Assembly: GCA_023300375.1 (NCBI GenBank)
Contig: JALZWO010000042.1
Location: 1 to 63,809, forward strand
DNA length: 63,809 nucleotides
DNA from: Granulosicoccus sp.
Lineage (GTDB): Bacteria > Pseudomonadota > Gammaproteobacteria > Granulosicoccales > Granulosicoccaceae
Reading direction: 5' to 3'
The translations under genes were made by a program, and so were the position numbers. Positions 34,054-44,352 of the stretch are shown here, in pieces (within the stretch, counting starts at the first letter, position 1; the number at the start of each line of letters is the position of its first letter). The notes below the pieces were generated by a model that searched no databases, had not been told where the DNA came from, and worked only from the letters and a program-made list of their open reading frames with translations.

Positions 34054-35178
34054 TTACGAATGCTTTTCCAGTATCTGTTCAGCAGTGCCAGTGAAGACCA
34101 CGCGATCCAGTTTTTGGTTCAGTTGATAATCGTACATTGGGTCGTAATAATCACGTAGTAGCTTTTCTATGAATGCGCTATAGCCTTCTGTATCGTTGTT
34201 CAGACGATGCGCTTTGAGAGCGTCGTCCAGCAGTCCGAGCGCCTGTTGATAGTTGTCATTCCCAAAGCGCCTTTGAATACGGGCAAGACTGCCTCGGTGA
34301 TGCTCAACGTATGCCTCAAAGCCCTCATCAGATCCCAATTGAGCCTGATATTGGTCAAGCAGATCAGTGACATAGTCACCAAAGCAGTTACGCACTCGCC
34401 GCGCCATATCGCATTCAAGGCTGTAAATGGGCGCATTGGACATAGCATTTCGCAACGTATCGGGTAAACACACTCGGCCAATCAACCGTGCTTCATCTTC
34501 TAAGAATACGCTGGTGCGACCCTGCTCTTCCAAACGCATAAGCTCTATAGCCGTTGCATTCTCGAAGTCGATATTGCTAGGCTGCGCAACTGGCAGCGAA
34601 CCAAAGCTTGACCCCCTGTGCCTAGCAAGACCTTCTAGGTCCACCGTGGACGCTAATTTATTCAGAAGCAAGGTTTTACCATTACCCGTGCGCCCGCCGA
34701 TCAACACAAACGACATTGCCGAACAGAGACGTTCCATCTCGTTGATAAGATAGGTGCGCATGGCTTTGTAGCCGCCTTCGATTAAAGTGATCTCCACCCC
34801 AACCTCTTTCAGCCAGTGCTGCACAATGCGCGAACGCAGTCCTCCACGAAAACAATACAAGTGCGCACCTTCATTTTCCCGAACAAAGCTTTGCCATAGC
34901 TCTACGCGCTCAGCTTGAATCTTAGCTGGGACAAGTTCTGCGCCCAGAGCGATCGCGCTATCTTGCCCTTGCTCTTTATAACGAAGACCAATGAGATGTC
35001 GCTCCTCATCACTCATTAAAGGCAAATTTACTGCATGCGGAAAAGCACCTTTGGCAAATTCAACCGGCGCTCGCACATCAAGTAGCGGGGAACCTGACAA
35101 GAACAGTGCTCTATATTCATCAAGCACCCTATTAGGCTTTGGCGGTATTCCCGCTATACGTTCGTCAGTCTCTGACAC
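34054..35178 (-). CDS. mnmH: tRNA 2-selenouridine synthase
   Basis: Converts 2-thiouridine at the wobble position of tRNA(Lys, Glu, Gln) to 2-selenouridine through a geranylated intermediate, using selenophosphate. The 374-residue protein has an N-terminal rhodanese domain (about 18-135) with catalytic Cys109 in 'YCFRGGLRS', then a P-loop domain with Walker A 'GGRTGNGKT' (161-169), as in E. coli MnmH/YbbB (364). The start is GTG, 15 nt after the argG stop. With selD 83 nt downstream, it forms a selenouridine cassette behind argG. Confidence 0.95.
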   Translation of the reverse strand: MSETDERIAGIPPKPNRVLDEYRALFLSGSPLLDVRAPVEFAKGAFPHAVNLPLMSDEERHLIGLRYKEQGQDSAIALGAELVPAKIQAERVELWQSFVRENEGAHLYCFRGGLRSRIVQHWLKEVGVEITLIEGGYKAMRTYLINEMERLCSAMSFVLIGGRTGNGKTLLLNKLASTVDLEGLARHRGSSFGSLPVAQPSNIDFENATAIELMRLEEQGRTSVFLEDEARLIGRVCLPDTLRNAMSNAPIYSLECDMARRVRNCFGDYVTDLLDQYQAQLGSDEGFEAYVEHHRGSLARIQRRFGNDNYQQALGLLDDALKAHRLNNDTEGYSAFIEKLLRDYYDPMYDYQLNQKLDRVVFTGTAEQILEKHS

Positions 35179-35193
35179 GAGTACAGTGCCTAC

Positions 35194-36534
<1,341 letters not shown>

Positions 36535-36577
36535 CTATAGGCAACTGTTAGACGCCTAGTTTACCCTAGCGTCACAT

Positions 36578-36610
36578 AAAAATTCGAACCTAGAGGCTTA
36601 CAGAGCTAGG
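36578..36610 (-). terminator. possible terminator after the nucleoside ABC operon
   Basis: On the minus strand CCTAG pairs with CTAGG (36606-36610 and 36589-36593) across a 12-nt loop, followed after a short gap by a T5 run (36578-36582). It lies just past the last permease stop and before argG. The stem is short. Confidence 0.35.
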
Positions 36611-36617
36611 GCTGCCT

Positions 36618-37589
36618 TTATCGCTCCTTGACGAATGGAGTACCCACCGCTTTGGGTGCGGTGGCTCGCCCGATAAATCCAGCAAGCAGAACAACGGTTA
36701 AGACGTAAGGTAGTGCCTGAATCGCCTGCACTGGAATCTCACCAATTACCGGCAGCACAACGCCTTGCAACCTAATGGCAACAGCGTCCAAAAAGCCGAA
36801 CATTAAACACGCAAACATGGCGGGAACGGGCCGCCACTTACCAAAAATTAGCGCTGCTAAAGCGATATAGCCTTGTCCAGCCGTCATTTCACGCACAAAC
36901 GACGCATTTTGAGCGGTGGACAGGTAAGCACCTGCAATTCCCGACAATCCACCACAGATGGCTACAGCGCTAAAGCGCAGGCCGCTGACAGACAAGCCTC
37001 CAGTATCCACAGCCAAAGGATTTTCACCAACCGCTCGGAGTCGCAGTCCAAATCGCGTTCGATAGACCACAACCCAGGACAGAAAAACCACTAGCCAAGC
37101 GATGTAGACAATGATGTTATGACCACTTATCACATCCGCATAAAACTGTCCGAGAATAGGCACATCAGACAGCGTCTGGTTGAAAGGTAATTCAATGGGT
37201 AAAAATCTTGCGTCACCACTTAACGAAGGTGTTTGTCCACCCTGTCTAAACCAGGCTATTCCTAAAACCACAGTTAGCCCAGAGGCTAGAATATTAATGG
37301 CAAGACCACTGACTACCTGATTTCCACGATGCGTGATGCAGGCAAAACCATGAACCATGGCCAGCGCAACACCAACAATCACGGCGCACAACAAGGCGAG
37401 CCATGCACTGCCAGTGACTGCCGCGACAGAACCTGCAGCAAATGCGGCGGCCAGCATCTTGCCTTCAAGACCGATATCAACAATACCCGAGCGCTCAGAA
37501 AACAAGCCCGCCATGGAAGCCAATATGAGCGGTGTAGATACCCGCAAGGTGGCATCCAGTACGCCGAATGTGCTTGTCAACATTTCCAT
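36618..37589 (-). CDS. nucleoside-type ABC transporter permease (BMP family, NupQ/YufQ-like)
   Basis: A 323-residue inner-membrane permease of the branched-chain permease superfamily, about eight to ten TM segments. 'TPLILASMAGLFSERSGIVDIGLEGKM' (in part, about 20-46) and 'RGNQVVSGLAINILASGLTVV' in part are typical of the second permease of BmpA/NupNOPQ nucleoside importers. The start at 37589 is fixed by a TGATG overlap with the other permease gene; a longer frame to 37646 has no support. It is the last gene of the four-gene ABC operon. Confidence 0.9.
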   Translation of the reverse strand: MEMLTSTFGVLDATLRVSTPLILASMAGLFSERSGIVDIGLEGKMLAAAFAAGSVAAVTGSAWLALLCAVIVGVALAMVHGFACITHRGNQVVSGLAINILASGLTVVLGIAWFRQGGQTPSLSGDARFLPIELPFNQTLSDVPILGQFYADVISGHNIIVYIAWLVVFLSWVVVYRTRFGLRLRAVGENPLAVDTGGLSVSGLRFSAVAICGGLSGIAGAYLSTAQNASFVREMTAGQGYIALAALIFGKWRPVPAMFACLMFGFLDAVAIRLQGVVLPVIGEIPVQAIQALPYVLTVVLLAGFIGRATAPKAVGTPFVKER

Positions 37590-38716
37590 CAGACGGGCTC
37601 TACTGCGTCGACAGATGAAAATTTCAAATAAATGTGCACCACCCAAGGACGCAGCATTAACGCAAGAGCGCCAGAAAACAGAATAATCAGGCCTTGGATA
37701 GCCACCACCATTTCACGCGTTATCTTGGGTATCTCAAACGCAAGTTCAGCTCCTCCTTGATAGAGAATACCGAACAACAGACTGGCCACGATAATGCCCA
37801 CCGGATGATTACGCCCCATAAGAGACACAGCGATTCCAGTAAACCCATACCCAGCGGTAAAGTTGAGCAATAGGCGATGATGCACACCCATGATTTCATT
37901 AACAGCGACAAAGCCTGCCAACGCACCTGATATGCACATGGCACTAATGATGATGGTTTTTGGCTGAATGCCTGCGTAGCGAGCAGCAGACTCACTGTAT
38001 CCCGATGTTCGAAGCTCATAGCCCCATCGAGTACGCCAGATATAAATCCAGACGAACAGGCAGCAAATGAGCGCAAAAAATAACGACACATTCAAAGGTG
38101 AGCGCGATACTTCAAAGCCAAATCTTGCCAAAAATTCGTGCATAAACGGTAGCCAAGCACCTTCGTCAAACAAGCGTGATTCTGGCGACATTTGACCCGG
38201 TTTGATGAGCACATTCACCAACAAGTACACCATGATAGAGGCTGCTATAAAATTGAACATAATGGTGGTAATGACGATATGACTGCCTCTGTGGGCTTGC
38301 AGCCATGCCGGTATAAAAGCCCATGCAGCGCCAAACAATCCGGCGGCGGCTATGCCCAGTGGAATAAGTAGCAACGTTGGCAGATAGCTATCTAATGTAA
38401 GAAAGACAACGCCCACGCCTAAGCCTCCTATATAGGCTTGCCCTTCGCCACCTATATTAAAAAGATTGGCATGAAAGGCAACTGCGACCGCTAAGCCCGT
38501 AAAAATGAAGTTAGTGGTGTAGTACAAGGTATAGCCGATGGCCTCATCGTAGCCAAAAGCACCGTAAATCATAATGCCTACGGCTTCAACAGGATTTACC
38601 CCAATGGCAAGCATAATGAGCCCAGCACTAATCAGAGCCAACAGGATATTCAAGACCGGTATAACGACGATTTCAAGCCAGCCCGGCAGCGCAATATTAC
38701 TGGTATTGATACTCAC
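37589..38716 (-). CDS. nucleoside-type ABC transporter permease (NupP/YufP-like)
   Basis: A 375-residue membrane protein, the first permease of the importer. An extra N-terminal TM is followed by the conserved 'ANLFNIGGEGQAYIGGLG' (about 80-97) and 'GSHIVITTIMFNFIAASIM' in part, both characteristic of the BMP-transporter permease family. 'GYGFTGIAVSLMGRNHPVGI' (in part) lies near the C-terminus. The GTG start overlaps the ATPase gene stop by 4 nt (GTGA), and the end overlaps the next permease by one base, so the three are tightly coupled. Confidence 0.9.
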   Translation of the reverse strand: MSINTSNIALPGWLEIVVIPVLNILLALISAGLIMLAIGVNPVEAVGIMIYGAFGYDEAIGYTLYYTTNFIFTGLAVAVAFHANLFNIGGEGQAYIGGLGVGVVFLTLDSYLPTLLLIPLGIAAAGLFGAAWAFIPAWLQAHRGSHIVITTIMFNFIAASIMVYLLVNVLIKPGQMSPESRLFDEGAWLPFMHEFLARFGFEVSRSPLNVSLFFALICCLFVWIYIWRTRWGYELRTSGYSESAARYAGIQPKTIIISAMCISGALAGFVAVNEIMGVHHRLLLNFTAGYGFTGIAVSLMGRNHPVGIIVASLLFGILYQGGAELAFEIPKITREMVVAIQGLIILFSGALALMLRPWVVHIYLKFSSVDAVEPV

Positions 38717-40308
38717 GCCGCAGCATCCGTATGGGCGTTGGCCATCATTAAACCTAATTGTGTTTTGTTAGCGTCGGTGCCTGCAACTTCCGCCACGATA
38801 GACCCTTCAAACATCACGATAATACGGTCTGCCAACGCCATGATTTCGTCCAGCTCAACAGACACTAGCAACACCGCTCCACCGATATCACGCATGTCAG
38901 AAATTTTTTCGTGAATGAGCTCAATAGCCCCGATATCAACGCCACGCGTTGGCTGCCCAACTAACAAAACATCAGGCGACTTATCAAGCTCACGTGCCAA
39001 GATCAGCTTCTGCTGATTTCCGCCCGAAAACGATGCCGATTTAAGATGCGGATTACCGGGGCGAACATCCAGGCCCTGCATCAGTTTTACACAGGCACTT
39101 TTGATGATATCCAGACGCAACAGACCGCGCAAATTGAATTTGGCAGATCGTTGGTAACCAAGCACCGAAGATTCTGCAGCTGTGAACGCTTTAACAATGC
39201 CCAGTTTCAAGCGATCTTCAGGCACATGCGATACACCCTGCCCCCTCATTCGCGATGGATTGAAGGGCTCTTTAGCACTCACATGTTGCCCATTAATAGT
39301 GAACGAGCCACTGGTCGGCTGAGTGATACCTGACAGCACTTCAAGCAGCATACTTTGACCATTACCGGCCACACCAGCCACACCGACTATTTCACCGCGC
39401 CTAACGCTAAAAGATATCCCGTTGATTCGTCGCTTGCCGTAGCTGTCGACAACTGTCAGATCATTAACCTCAATGCCCAGAGGTGTGTCTGCGGGCAATG
39501 GGTTTACACGGTGATAATTACGCGTCTCCAATTTACGGCCAACCATCAGCTCCGCCAATTCGGCCATGCTGGTATCTTGGGTGTTTATGTGGGCGACCAT
39601 TTCACCCAGCCGCAACACAGAGACGGTATCAGTAATGTCCATGATTTCACGCAGCTTGTGCGTAATCAGAATAATGGTGACACCTTGCTCGCGAAGCGCG
39701 TCGAGCACACGAAATAGCTGATCAGCTTCTTGTGGCGTTAAGACACCTGTTGGCTCATCAAGAATGAGAATTTGCGCACGTCGGTATAAGGCTTTGAGAA
39801 TTTCAGTGCGCTGCTGCTCCCCAACGGGCAGTGTGGATACCAGCGCATCCAGATTAACCGAGAGTTGGTAATCATCGGCCAATTGCTGCAGTTTGTCGCG
39901 CGCATCATTAGCGCTGCGCGAGAGCAATGCATGGGTTTCAGCACCCAGCATGACGTTTTCCAACACGCTAAAGGTCTCTACCAACATGAAATGTTGATGC
40001 ACCATGCCTATCCCTGCATCAATAGCATCATGCGAGCTATTGATGACAGCAGGCTTACCATTGATGTGGACAGTGCCACTGTCGGCTTGGTAGAAGCCGT
40101 ACAGAATACTCATGAGAGTTGATTTGCCTGCGCCGTTTTCACCCACAATGCCGTGGATTGTGCCGCGCGGCACACGCAAATCTATGTTGTGGTTGGCTTT
40201 GACTGCACCAAAACGTTTAGAGATGCCTTTCAGCTCTATGGCGTAATCTGCAGTGGCGGTAGGGGCCGCCTGGGCGACCCCGTCTTGTTCACTATCGTTG
40301 TGCGTCAT
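38713..40308 (-). CDS. nucleoside-type ABC transporter ATP-binding protein (double NBD)
   Basis: A 531-residue ATPase with two nucleotide-binding domains in one chain, as in NupO/YufO and ribose-type transporters. The first has Walker A 'GENGAGKST' (about 56-64) and 'EILKALYRRAQILILDEPTGVLTPQEA' in part. The second has the degenerate Walker A 'GVAGNGQSML', the signature 'FSGGNQQKLILAREL' and 'LLVGQPTRGVDIGA'. The degenerate second site is usual in this family. It follows the binding-protein gene by 53 nt and overlaps the permease gene by 4 nt. Confidence 0.92.
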   Translation of the reverse strand: MTHNDSEQDGVAQAAPTATADYAIELKGISKRFGAVKANHNIDLRVPRGTIHGIVGENGAGKSTLMSILYGFYQADSGTVHINGKPAVINSSHDAIDAGIGMVHQHFMLVETFSVLENVMLGAETHALLSRSANDARDKLQQLADDYQLSVNLDALVSTLPVGEQQRTEILKALYRRAQILILDEPTGVLTPQEADQLFRVLDALREQGVTIILITHKLREIMDITDTVSVLRLGEMVAHINTQDTSMAELAELMVGRKLETRNYHRVNPLPADTPLGIEVNDLTVVDSYGKRRINGISFSVRRGEIVGVAGVAGNGQSMLLEVLSGITQPTSGSFTINGQHVSAKEPFNPSRMRGQGVSHVPEDRLKLGIVKAFTAAESSVLGYQRSAKFNLRGLLRLDIIKSACVKLMQGLDVRPGNPHLKSASFSGGNQQKLILARELDKSPDVLLVGQPTRGVDIGAIELIHEKISDMRDIGGAVLLVSVELDEIMALADRIIVMFEGSIVAEVAGTDANKTQLGLMMANAHTDAAA

Positions 40309-40361
40309 AGTCGCCGATAGCGCCGTTTTGATGACAAAAAAATATCGCTAAAAAGTCAAGA

Positions 40362-41378
40362 CTAGTAAGTGCAACTGTTGTCCGACATGTAGTCGTGTAC
40401 AACGATGTCACCAGAAATTATATCGGCAGAAGCTCCTTCAACAGCCGCCTTCATGACCTCGTCAACCAATGCTGCGTTGTGCTCATCCAGCGCCCAACCT
40501 ACACCGTCTTCAGCCAGTCCAAGCACCTGAAGACCTGGCTCCCAAGTGCCTGCCTGAGCTTGTTGAAATGCATTGTACGCAGCAACATCTACACGCTTGA
40601 GCATGGATGTGAGCATGGAACCCGGATGCAGGTAGTTCTGGTTTGAATCAACCCCAATGGCCAGTTTGCCAGCGTCAACAGCTGCCTGATAAACCCCGAC
40701 GCCCGTACCACCAGCGGCTGCATAGATCACATCAACTTCGCGATCGAACTGACCTTTGGCAAGCTCACTACCGCGGCCCGGATCGTTCCAGGCTGAAGGA
40801 GTTGTACCTGTCATGTTCTGAATGACGTTAACGTCGGCATTGGCATGCTTGGCACCTTGCTCATAGCCACAAGCAAATCGACGTATGAGTGGGATGTCCA
40901 TTCCACCTACAAATCCTACCGCTCCTGTCTCAGACGCCATAGCGGCTAGAACACCGACCAAAAATGAACCTTCCTGCTCTTTAAACACAACAGACTGCAC
41001 GTTGGGCAGATCAACAACACCATCGATGAGCGTAAAACTGACGTCAGGAAATTCTTTGGCAACAGTTTCCATAGGACCGGCTTGGGCGAAGCCCACACCA
41101 AGGATGGGATTTGCGCCACGCTGCGCCATGCGGCGAAGTGCTTGCTCACGCTGGGTTTCGTTAGTGACTTCGAATTCTCGATACTCGATACCAGATTCGG
41201 CTTTGAAACGCTCGACACCTTCAGCAACGCCTTGGTTGAATGATTTGTCAAATTTTCCACCCATGTCGAAAACGACTGCAGGTGATATATCCGCAGCCAT
41301 CGCTGCAGAACTTAACAGCATGCCAGCGATACCTGCTAGGCAACCGCCTACACTGGAATTTGTACGCGAGATTGTCAT
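40362..41378 (-). CDS. BMP family ABC transporter substrate-binding protein (nucleoside-binding)
   Basis: A 338-residue periplasmic binding protein of the PnrA/BmpA family, whose members bind purine and other nucleosides. The ATG at 41378 has AGGGG 6 nt upstream and starts a signal peptide ending 'SSAAMAA|D'; the longer frame to 41474 lacks this. Family motifs are 'VFDMGGKFDKSFNQGV' after the signal, 'GVGFAQAGPMETVAKEFPDV' and 'GFVGGMDIPLIRRFACGYEQG' in part. It heads the ABC operon. The nucleoside hydrolase and ribokinase genes at 45-47 kb support a nucleoside substrate. Confidence 0.9.
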   Translation of the reverse strand: MTISRTNSSVGGCLAGIAGMLLSSAAMAADISPAVVFDMGGKFDKSFNQGVAEGVERFKAESGIEYREFEVTNETQREQALRRMAQRGANPILGVGFAQAGPMETVAKEFPDVSFTLIDGVVDLPNVQSVVFKEQEGSFLVGVLAAMASETGAVGFVGGMDIPLIRRFACGYEQGAKHANADVNVIQNMTGTTPSAWNDPGRGSELAKGQFDREVDVIYAAAGGTGVGVYQAAVDAGKLAIGVDSNQNYLHPGSMLTSMLKRVDVAAYNAFQQAQAGTWEPGLQVLGLAEDGVGWALDEHNAALVDEVMKAAVEGASADIISGDIVVHDYMSDNSCTY

Positions 41379-41517
41379 TTTAAGCCCCTCATAAAGTGGT
41401 GAAACGTCTTGCACACAAGCGCAAGATTGATCGTTTTCGAGTGTATCACGAACATTTTTTCGCACGCCGCACATTCTTCAGCAGAAATGCACGTCTCATG
41501 GTCGCAAGGCTGCGGAA

Positions 41518-41832
41518 CTACTCGGCCTCAGCAGCCGCCTCAGCTTCAGCAGCCAGCAACAGCTTCCCCAGCTCTACAAAGCTGTCCTTGTAGTAGTAGG
41601 GCGAGGTTTGATCGGGACTTTGCGTATTTTCCTCGTTCACACCGTAGTCAAGCCCTTTCTCGCTGAGTACTTTGTACTTTTTGATAACACCTGGCCTGGT
41701 AGAGCTTTCACGAGTGGCCTCTTCCAGCAAACCAATTTTGAGCATCAGCTTATTGGCTTTAACCGCCGACAGCTCAACATTGTGCTCCTTCAGCAACTTG
41801 GTTAAGGATTCAACATCATTTCCCTTCATCAT
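41518..41832 (-). CDS. conserved hypothetical protein with winged-helix-like character
   Basis: A 104-residue protein. AAAGG precedes a pair of ATGs at 41832/41829, preferred over a GTG at 41880. Residues 5-75 ('LTKLLKEHNVELSAVKANKLMLK', 'IGLLEEATRESSTRPG', 'YKVLSEKGLDYGVN', each part of one segment) look like a small helix-turn-helix fold similar to C-terminal domains of phage antirepressors and short conserved proteins of proteobacteria. The tail is Ala/Glu-rich. It lies between the antiporter and the ABC operon on the same strand. Role unknown. Confidence 0.6.
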   Translation of the reverse strand: MMKGNDVESLTKLLKEHNVELSAVKANKLMLKIGLLEEATRESSTRPGVIKKYKVLSEKGLDYGVNEENTQSPDQTSPYYYKDSFVELGKLLLAAEAEAAAEAE

Positions 41833-41918
41833 CACACCTTTATCTGTAGCTAATAACGGGTTGCCGTTAAGTTGCCCCACAGTGTAGCGCCAAAAAAGCG
41901 AGGCACGCCTTATCGCTA

Positions 41919-43622
41919 TTAACGACGTGCCAGTTTTGCCAACCTTGCCTGTTCCTCCAGAGCATGATCGCGATATTGTTCAGCCACGGCCTGTGCATCG
42001 AGCGGGTTCATGCCCACAAGTTCTAACACATCTTCCCCCATCAGCAAAGCCGTCTCGAAGGTTTCACCATAAGCCCGATCAGCACCACCACGCAACAAAC
42101 GATACTCACCGTCAGTATCAACAGCTCGAGACAACACCTTCAGATGAGCATATTCTCGATGCGCCTCTCGCACCATCGCTACAGCCGCCTCTGAATCGTC
42201 AATGGCAACAACAAGCACGGATGCTCGTTTTACACCCGCTGCTAACAAGAGATCTGGCCTCAAAGCGTTGCCATAAAAGCCAACGAATCCCGCCTGACGC
42301 AACTGTGTGAACCGATCGGGGTTATGGTCAATAACAACAACACGGTAACCATTGTCGTTTAATAACTGGGCCACGACTTTGCCTACCCTACCAAAACCTG
42401 CCACGATAACTTGCGAGTCCGCCTCTTCTGCATTGCCCAGTCCCGTATCACTTTGCAATCGCGCTGGAAGGCTGTCTCGTCGGGCCGCATTGAACAGCAA
42501 TAGTGGCGTAGTCAACATCGACAAGGCAATGACCAACACTAACTGCGCAGCCAGCTTTTCTGGCAGTGCTTGATAACTAACTGCCAGCGCGATAACCACG
42601 AAGGCCAGTTCTCCGCTTTGTGCCAGTACTGTTGCCAACCAAATACGCTGCTGTCGTGGCACCGATGCGTAGCGAACAATATTGCGAATGATCCAGGCCT
42701 TGGCGAACACCAAAAGCGCAACCAGTGCAAATGTCTCGAGTGGCTTTCTGATGAACGTGGCGAAATCGATTTGCATACCGGTAGAGATAAAAAACATGCC
42801 TACCAGCAAACCCGTAAACGGAGACGTTGCAATACGAATAGCTGAGCCATATTCGGAGCGCGCAAGTAACAAACCACTGAGCATGGCACCTAGCTCCAAT
42901 GGCAGAGACAATGCATCAACAATTAGCAGCAAACCAATAACCAAAAGCACAGCGAAAGCGGCAAAAACTTCGTCAAGGCCAATGCTAACCACGTATCGAA
43001 AGGCTTGCTGCAACAGCAAGTGAGCGGCGACACCAAGTACAACAGTAAACACAGCGCCTTTAAAAACGGTCAGCAAACCATCGCCCTGGCTGGCTTGAGT
43101 ATCAAAGCCGAATAAGGGCAGAAAAACGATTATGGGTAGCAGTAGCATTGACTGGGCAAGTAGCAATTGAAGCCCACTTTCGGTCACTGCAGAACCTGTC
43201 GGATAACGCTCATCGAAGGTATGCCTTGCTACAGCATCAGACGATATGGATAATGCAAGTCCGGCAACTAGTGCATGATACCAAGGATGGCCTATTAGTA
43301 TGGCAACCAGTGTTATCACGAGAGCGGTTAAACCGAACTGCAACAAACCAAGAGGGAGGAGCTCACCCGCTAGTCGTTTTAACCTATCTGGGGTTGCCTG
43401 CAAACCCACTAAAAACAATAACAGTACAGTAGCAACACGAGCGAACAGTTCTATCGTGTTTACATCGCGTATTAGCGCCAAGCCCCAAGGGCCTATCAAA
43501 ATACCCGCAAGCAAGTAACCAAACACTGGCCCAAGGCCCAGTCGACGAGCACTGGGAACAACCAACAGGCCCGCCAGCAAATAGATAAATATATTGAGTA
43601 GTAGGCTATTCGTATCAGCCAT
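41919..43622 (-). CDS. CPA2 monovalent cation:proton antiporter (KefB/KefC-like)
   Basis: A 567-residue inner-membrane protein. Residues about 5-385 are the Na+/H+ exchanger domain with 12-13 TM segments ('LGLGPVFGYLLAGILIGPWGL' in part, 'LALSISSDAVARHTF', 'FFISTGMQIDF'). Residues about 400-520 are a TrkA-N/RCK domain with the NAD fold 'VIVAGFGRVGKVVAQLL'. This layout is that of glutathione-gated K+ efflux systems KefB/KefC and related antiporters; glutathione control cannot be judged here. The ATG at 43622 has AAGGG upstream and overlaps the amidotransferase gene by 8 nt. Confidence 0.9.
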   Translation of the reverse strand: MADTNSLLLNIFIYLLAGLLVVPSARRLGLGPVFGYLLAGILIGPWGLALIRDVNTIELFARVATVLLLFLVGLQATPDRLKRLAGELLPLGLLQFGLTALVITLVAILIGHPWYHALVAGLALSISSDAVARHTFDERYPTGSAVTESGLQLLLAQSMLLLPIIVFLPLFGFDTQASQGDGLLTVFKGAVFTVVLGVAAHLLLQQAFRYVVSIGLDEVFAAFAVLLVIGLLLIVDALSLPLELGAMLSGLLLARSEYGSAIRIATSPFTGLLVGMFFISTGMQIDFATFIRKPLETFALVALLVFAKAWIIRNIVRYASVPRQQRIWLATVLAQSGELAFVVIALAVSYQALPEKLAAQLVLVIALSMLTTPLLLFNAARRDSLPARLQSDTGLGNAEEADSQVIVAGFGRVGKVVAQLLNDNGYRVVVIDHNPDRFTQLRQAGFVGFYGNALRPDLLLAAGVKRASVLVVAIDDSEAAVAMVREAHREYAHLKVLSRAVDTDGEYRLLRGGADRAYGETFETALLMGEDVLELVGMNPLDAQAVAEQYRDHALEEQARLAKLARR

Positions 43623-44352
43623 TCTTACCCTTATTTTCGTGGCCCGTGTTTTCGCAGCGTTGTGTCCAACGATGCATAAACCCATCTAGCCATGCAGTGA
43701 TCTCTGGCTCATAGTGGTGAGCGTCGGCCATCATCGTCACACGCTCTTGTTCTGTCAGTACACCAGTGCTGCGCGTTTTATTTCGCTCATGCCAGATTGC
43801 CAATACTTCACTATTTACTTCAGGGTGAAACTGTAAGCCAATCACCCGATCGTTGAGTTCATACGCCTGATTAGGAAAATGATCACTGGTAGCTATGCGG
43901 CGCGTGCCGGGCGGCAATTCAAATCCTTCGGAATGCCACTGCATTACAGTGAGCGGTTCGCGCAAATAGTCGCTAGCCTCCTCTATCGGATCGACCTGGC
44001 AGAAACCAACTTCACGTATATCGTGATCGTGGGGCCGTACCGTGGCACCCAAGGCACGAGCAAGAATCTGCGCGCCAAGGCAAATCCCAAGAAATGCAGT
44101 GTCATGTTCAAGGCATTCTTCTACGAAGCGAAGCTCACGTCGTATCCAGTCTTGTTCAGCACAGTCATTGGCACTGTTAGCACCACCAAATATGACAACT
44201 CCTGCATACGAACGAGGATCAGGAAATTGATCCTCATCGGCTGGATAGCACCAGTCTACTACTTTACCGTTGCTGTGCATCCAACGCGTACAGCGATCAA
44301 CATTCCAGTTGGGCGAATGTTTCACAAACAGATAGCGCTTCTGTGCTGTCAT
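43615..44352 (-). CDS. class I glutamine amidotransferase-like protein
   Basis: A 245-residue cytoplasmic protein of the GATase1 fold: nucleophile Cys91 in 'FLGICLGAQILARALGA' and the His-Glu dyad in 'GLQFHPEVN'. It resembles stand-alone 'GMP synthase-like' amidotransferases that act on small amines or glutamyl compounds; KefC ancillary proteins are of a different fold. Its start overlaps the lipoprotein stop by one base and its end overlaps the antiporter start by 8 nt. Substrate unknown. Confidence 0.87.
   Translation of the reverse strand: MTAQKRYLFVKHSPNWNVDRCTRWMHSNGKVVDWCYPADEDQFPDPRSYAGVVIFGGANSANDCAEQDWIRRELRFVEECLEHDTAFLGICLGAQILARALGATVRPHDHDIREVGFCQVDPIEEASDYLREPLTVMQWHSEGFELPPGTRRIATSDHFPNQAYELNDRVIGLQFHPEVNSEVLAIWHERNKTRSTGVLTEQERVTMMADAHHYEPEITAWLDGFMHRWTQRCENTGHENKGKNG

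Noticed and set aside
43615-44352. KefF/KefG-type ancillary subunit next to the KefC-like antiporter
   Set aside because: The neighbour is a class I glutamine amidotransferase, not a flavodoxin-like quinone reductase, so it cannot be the known ancillary protein.
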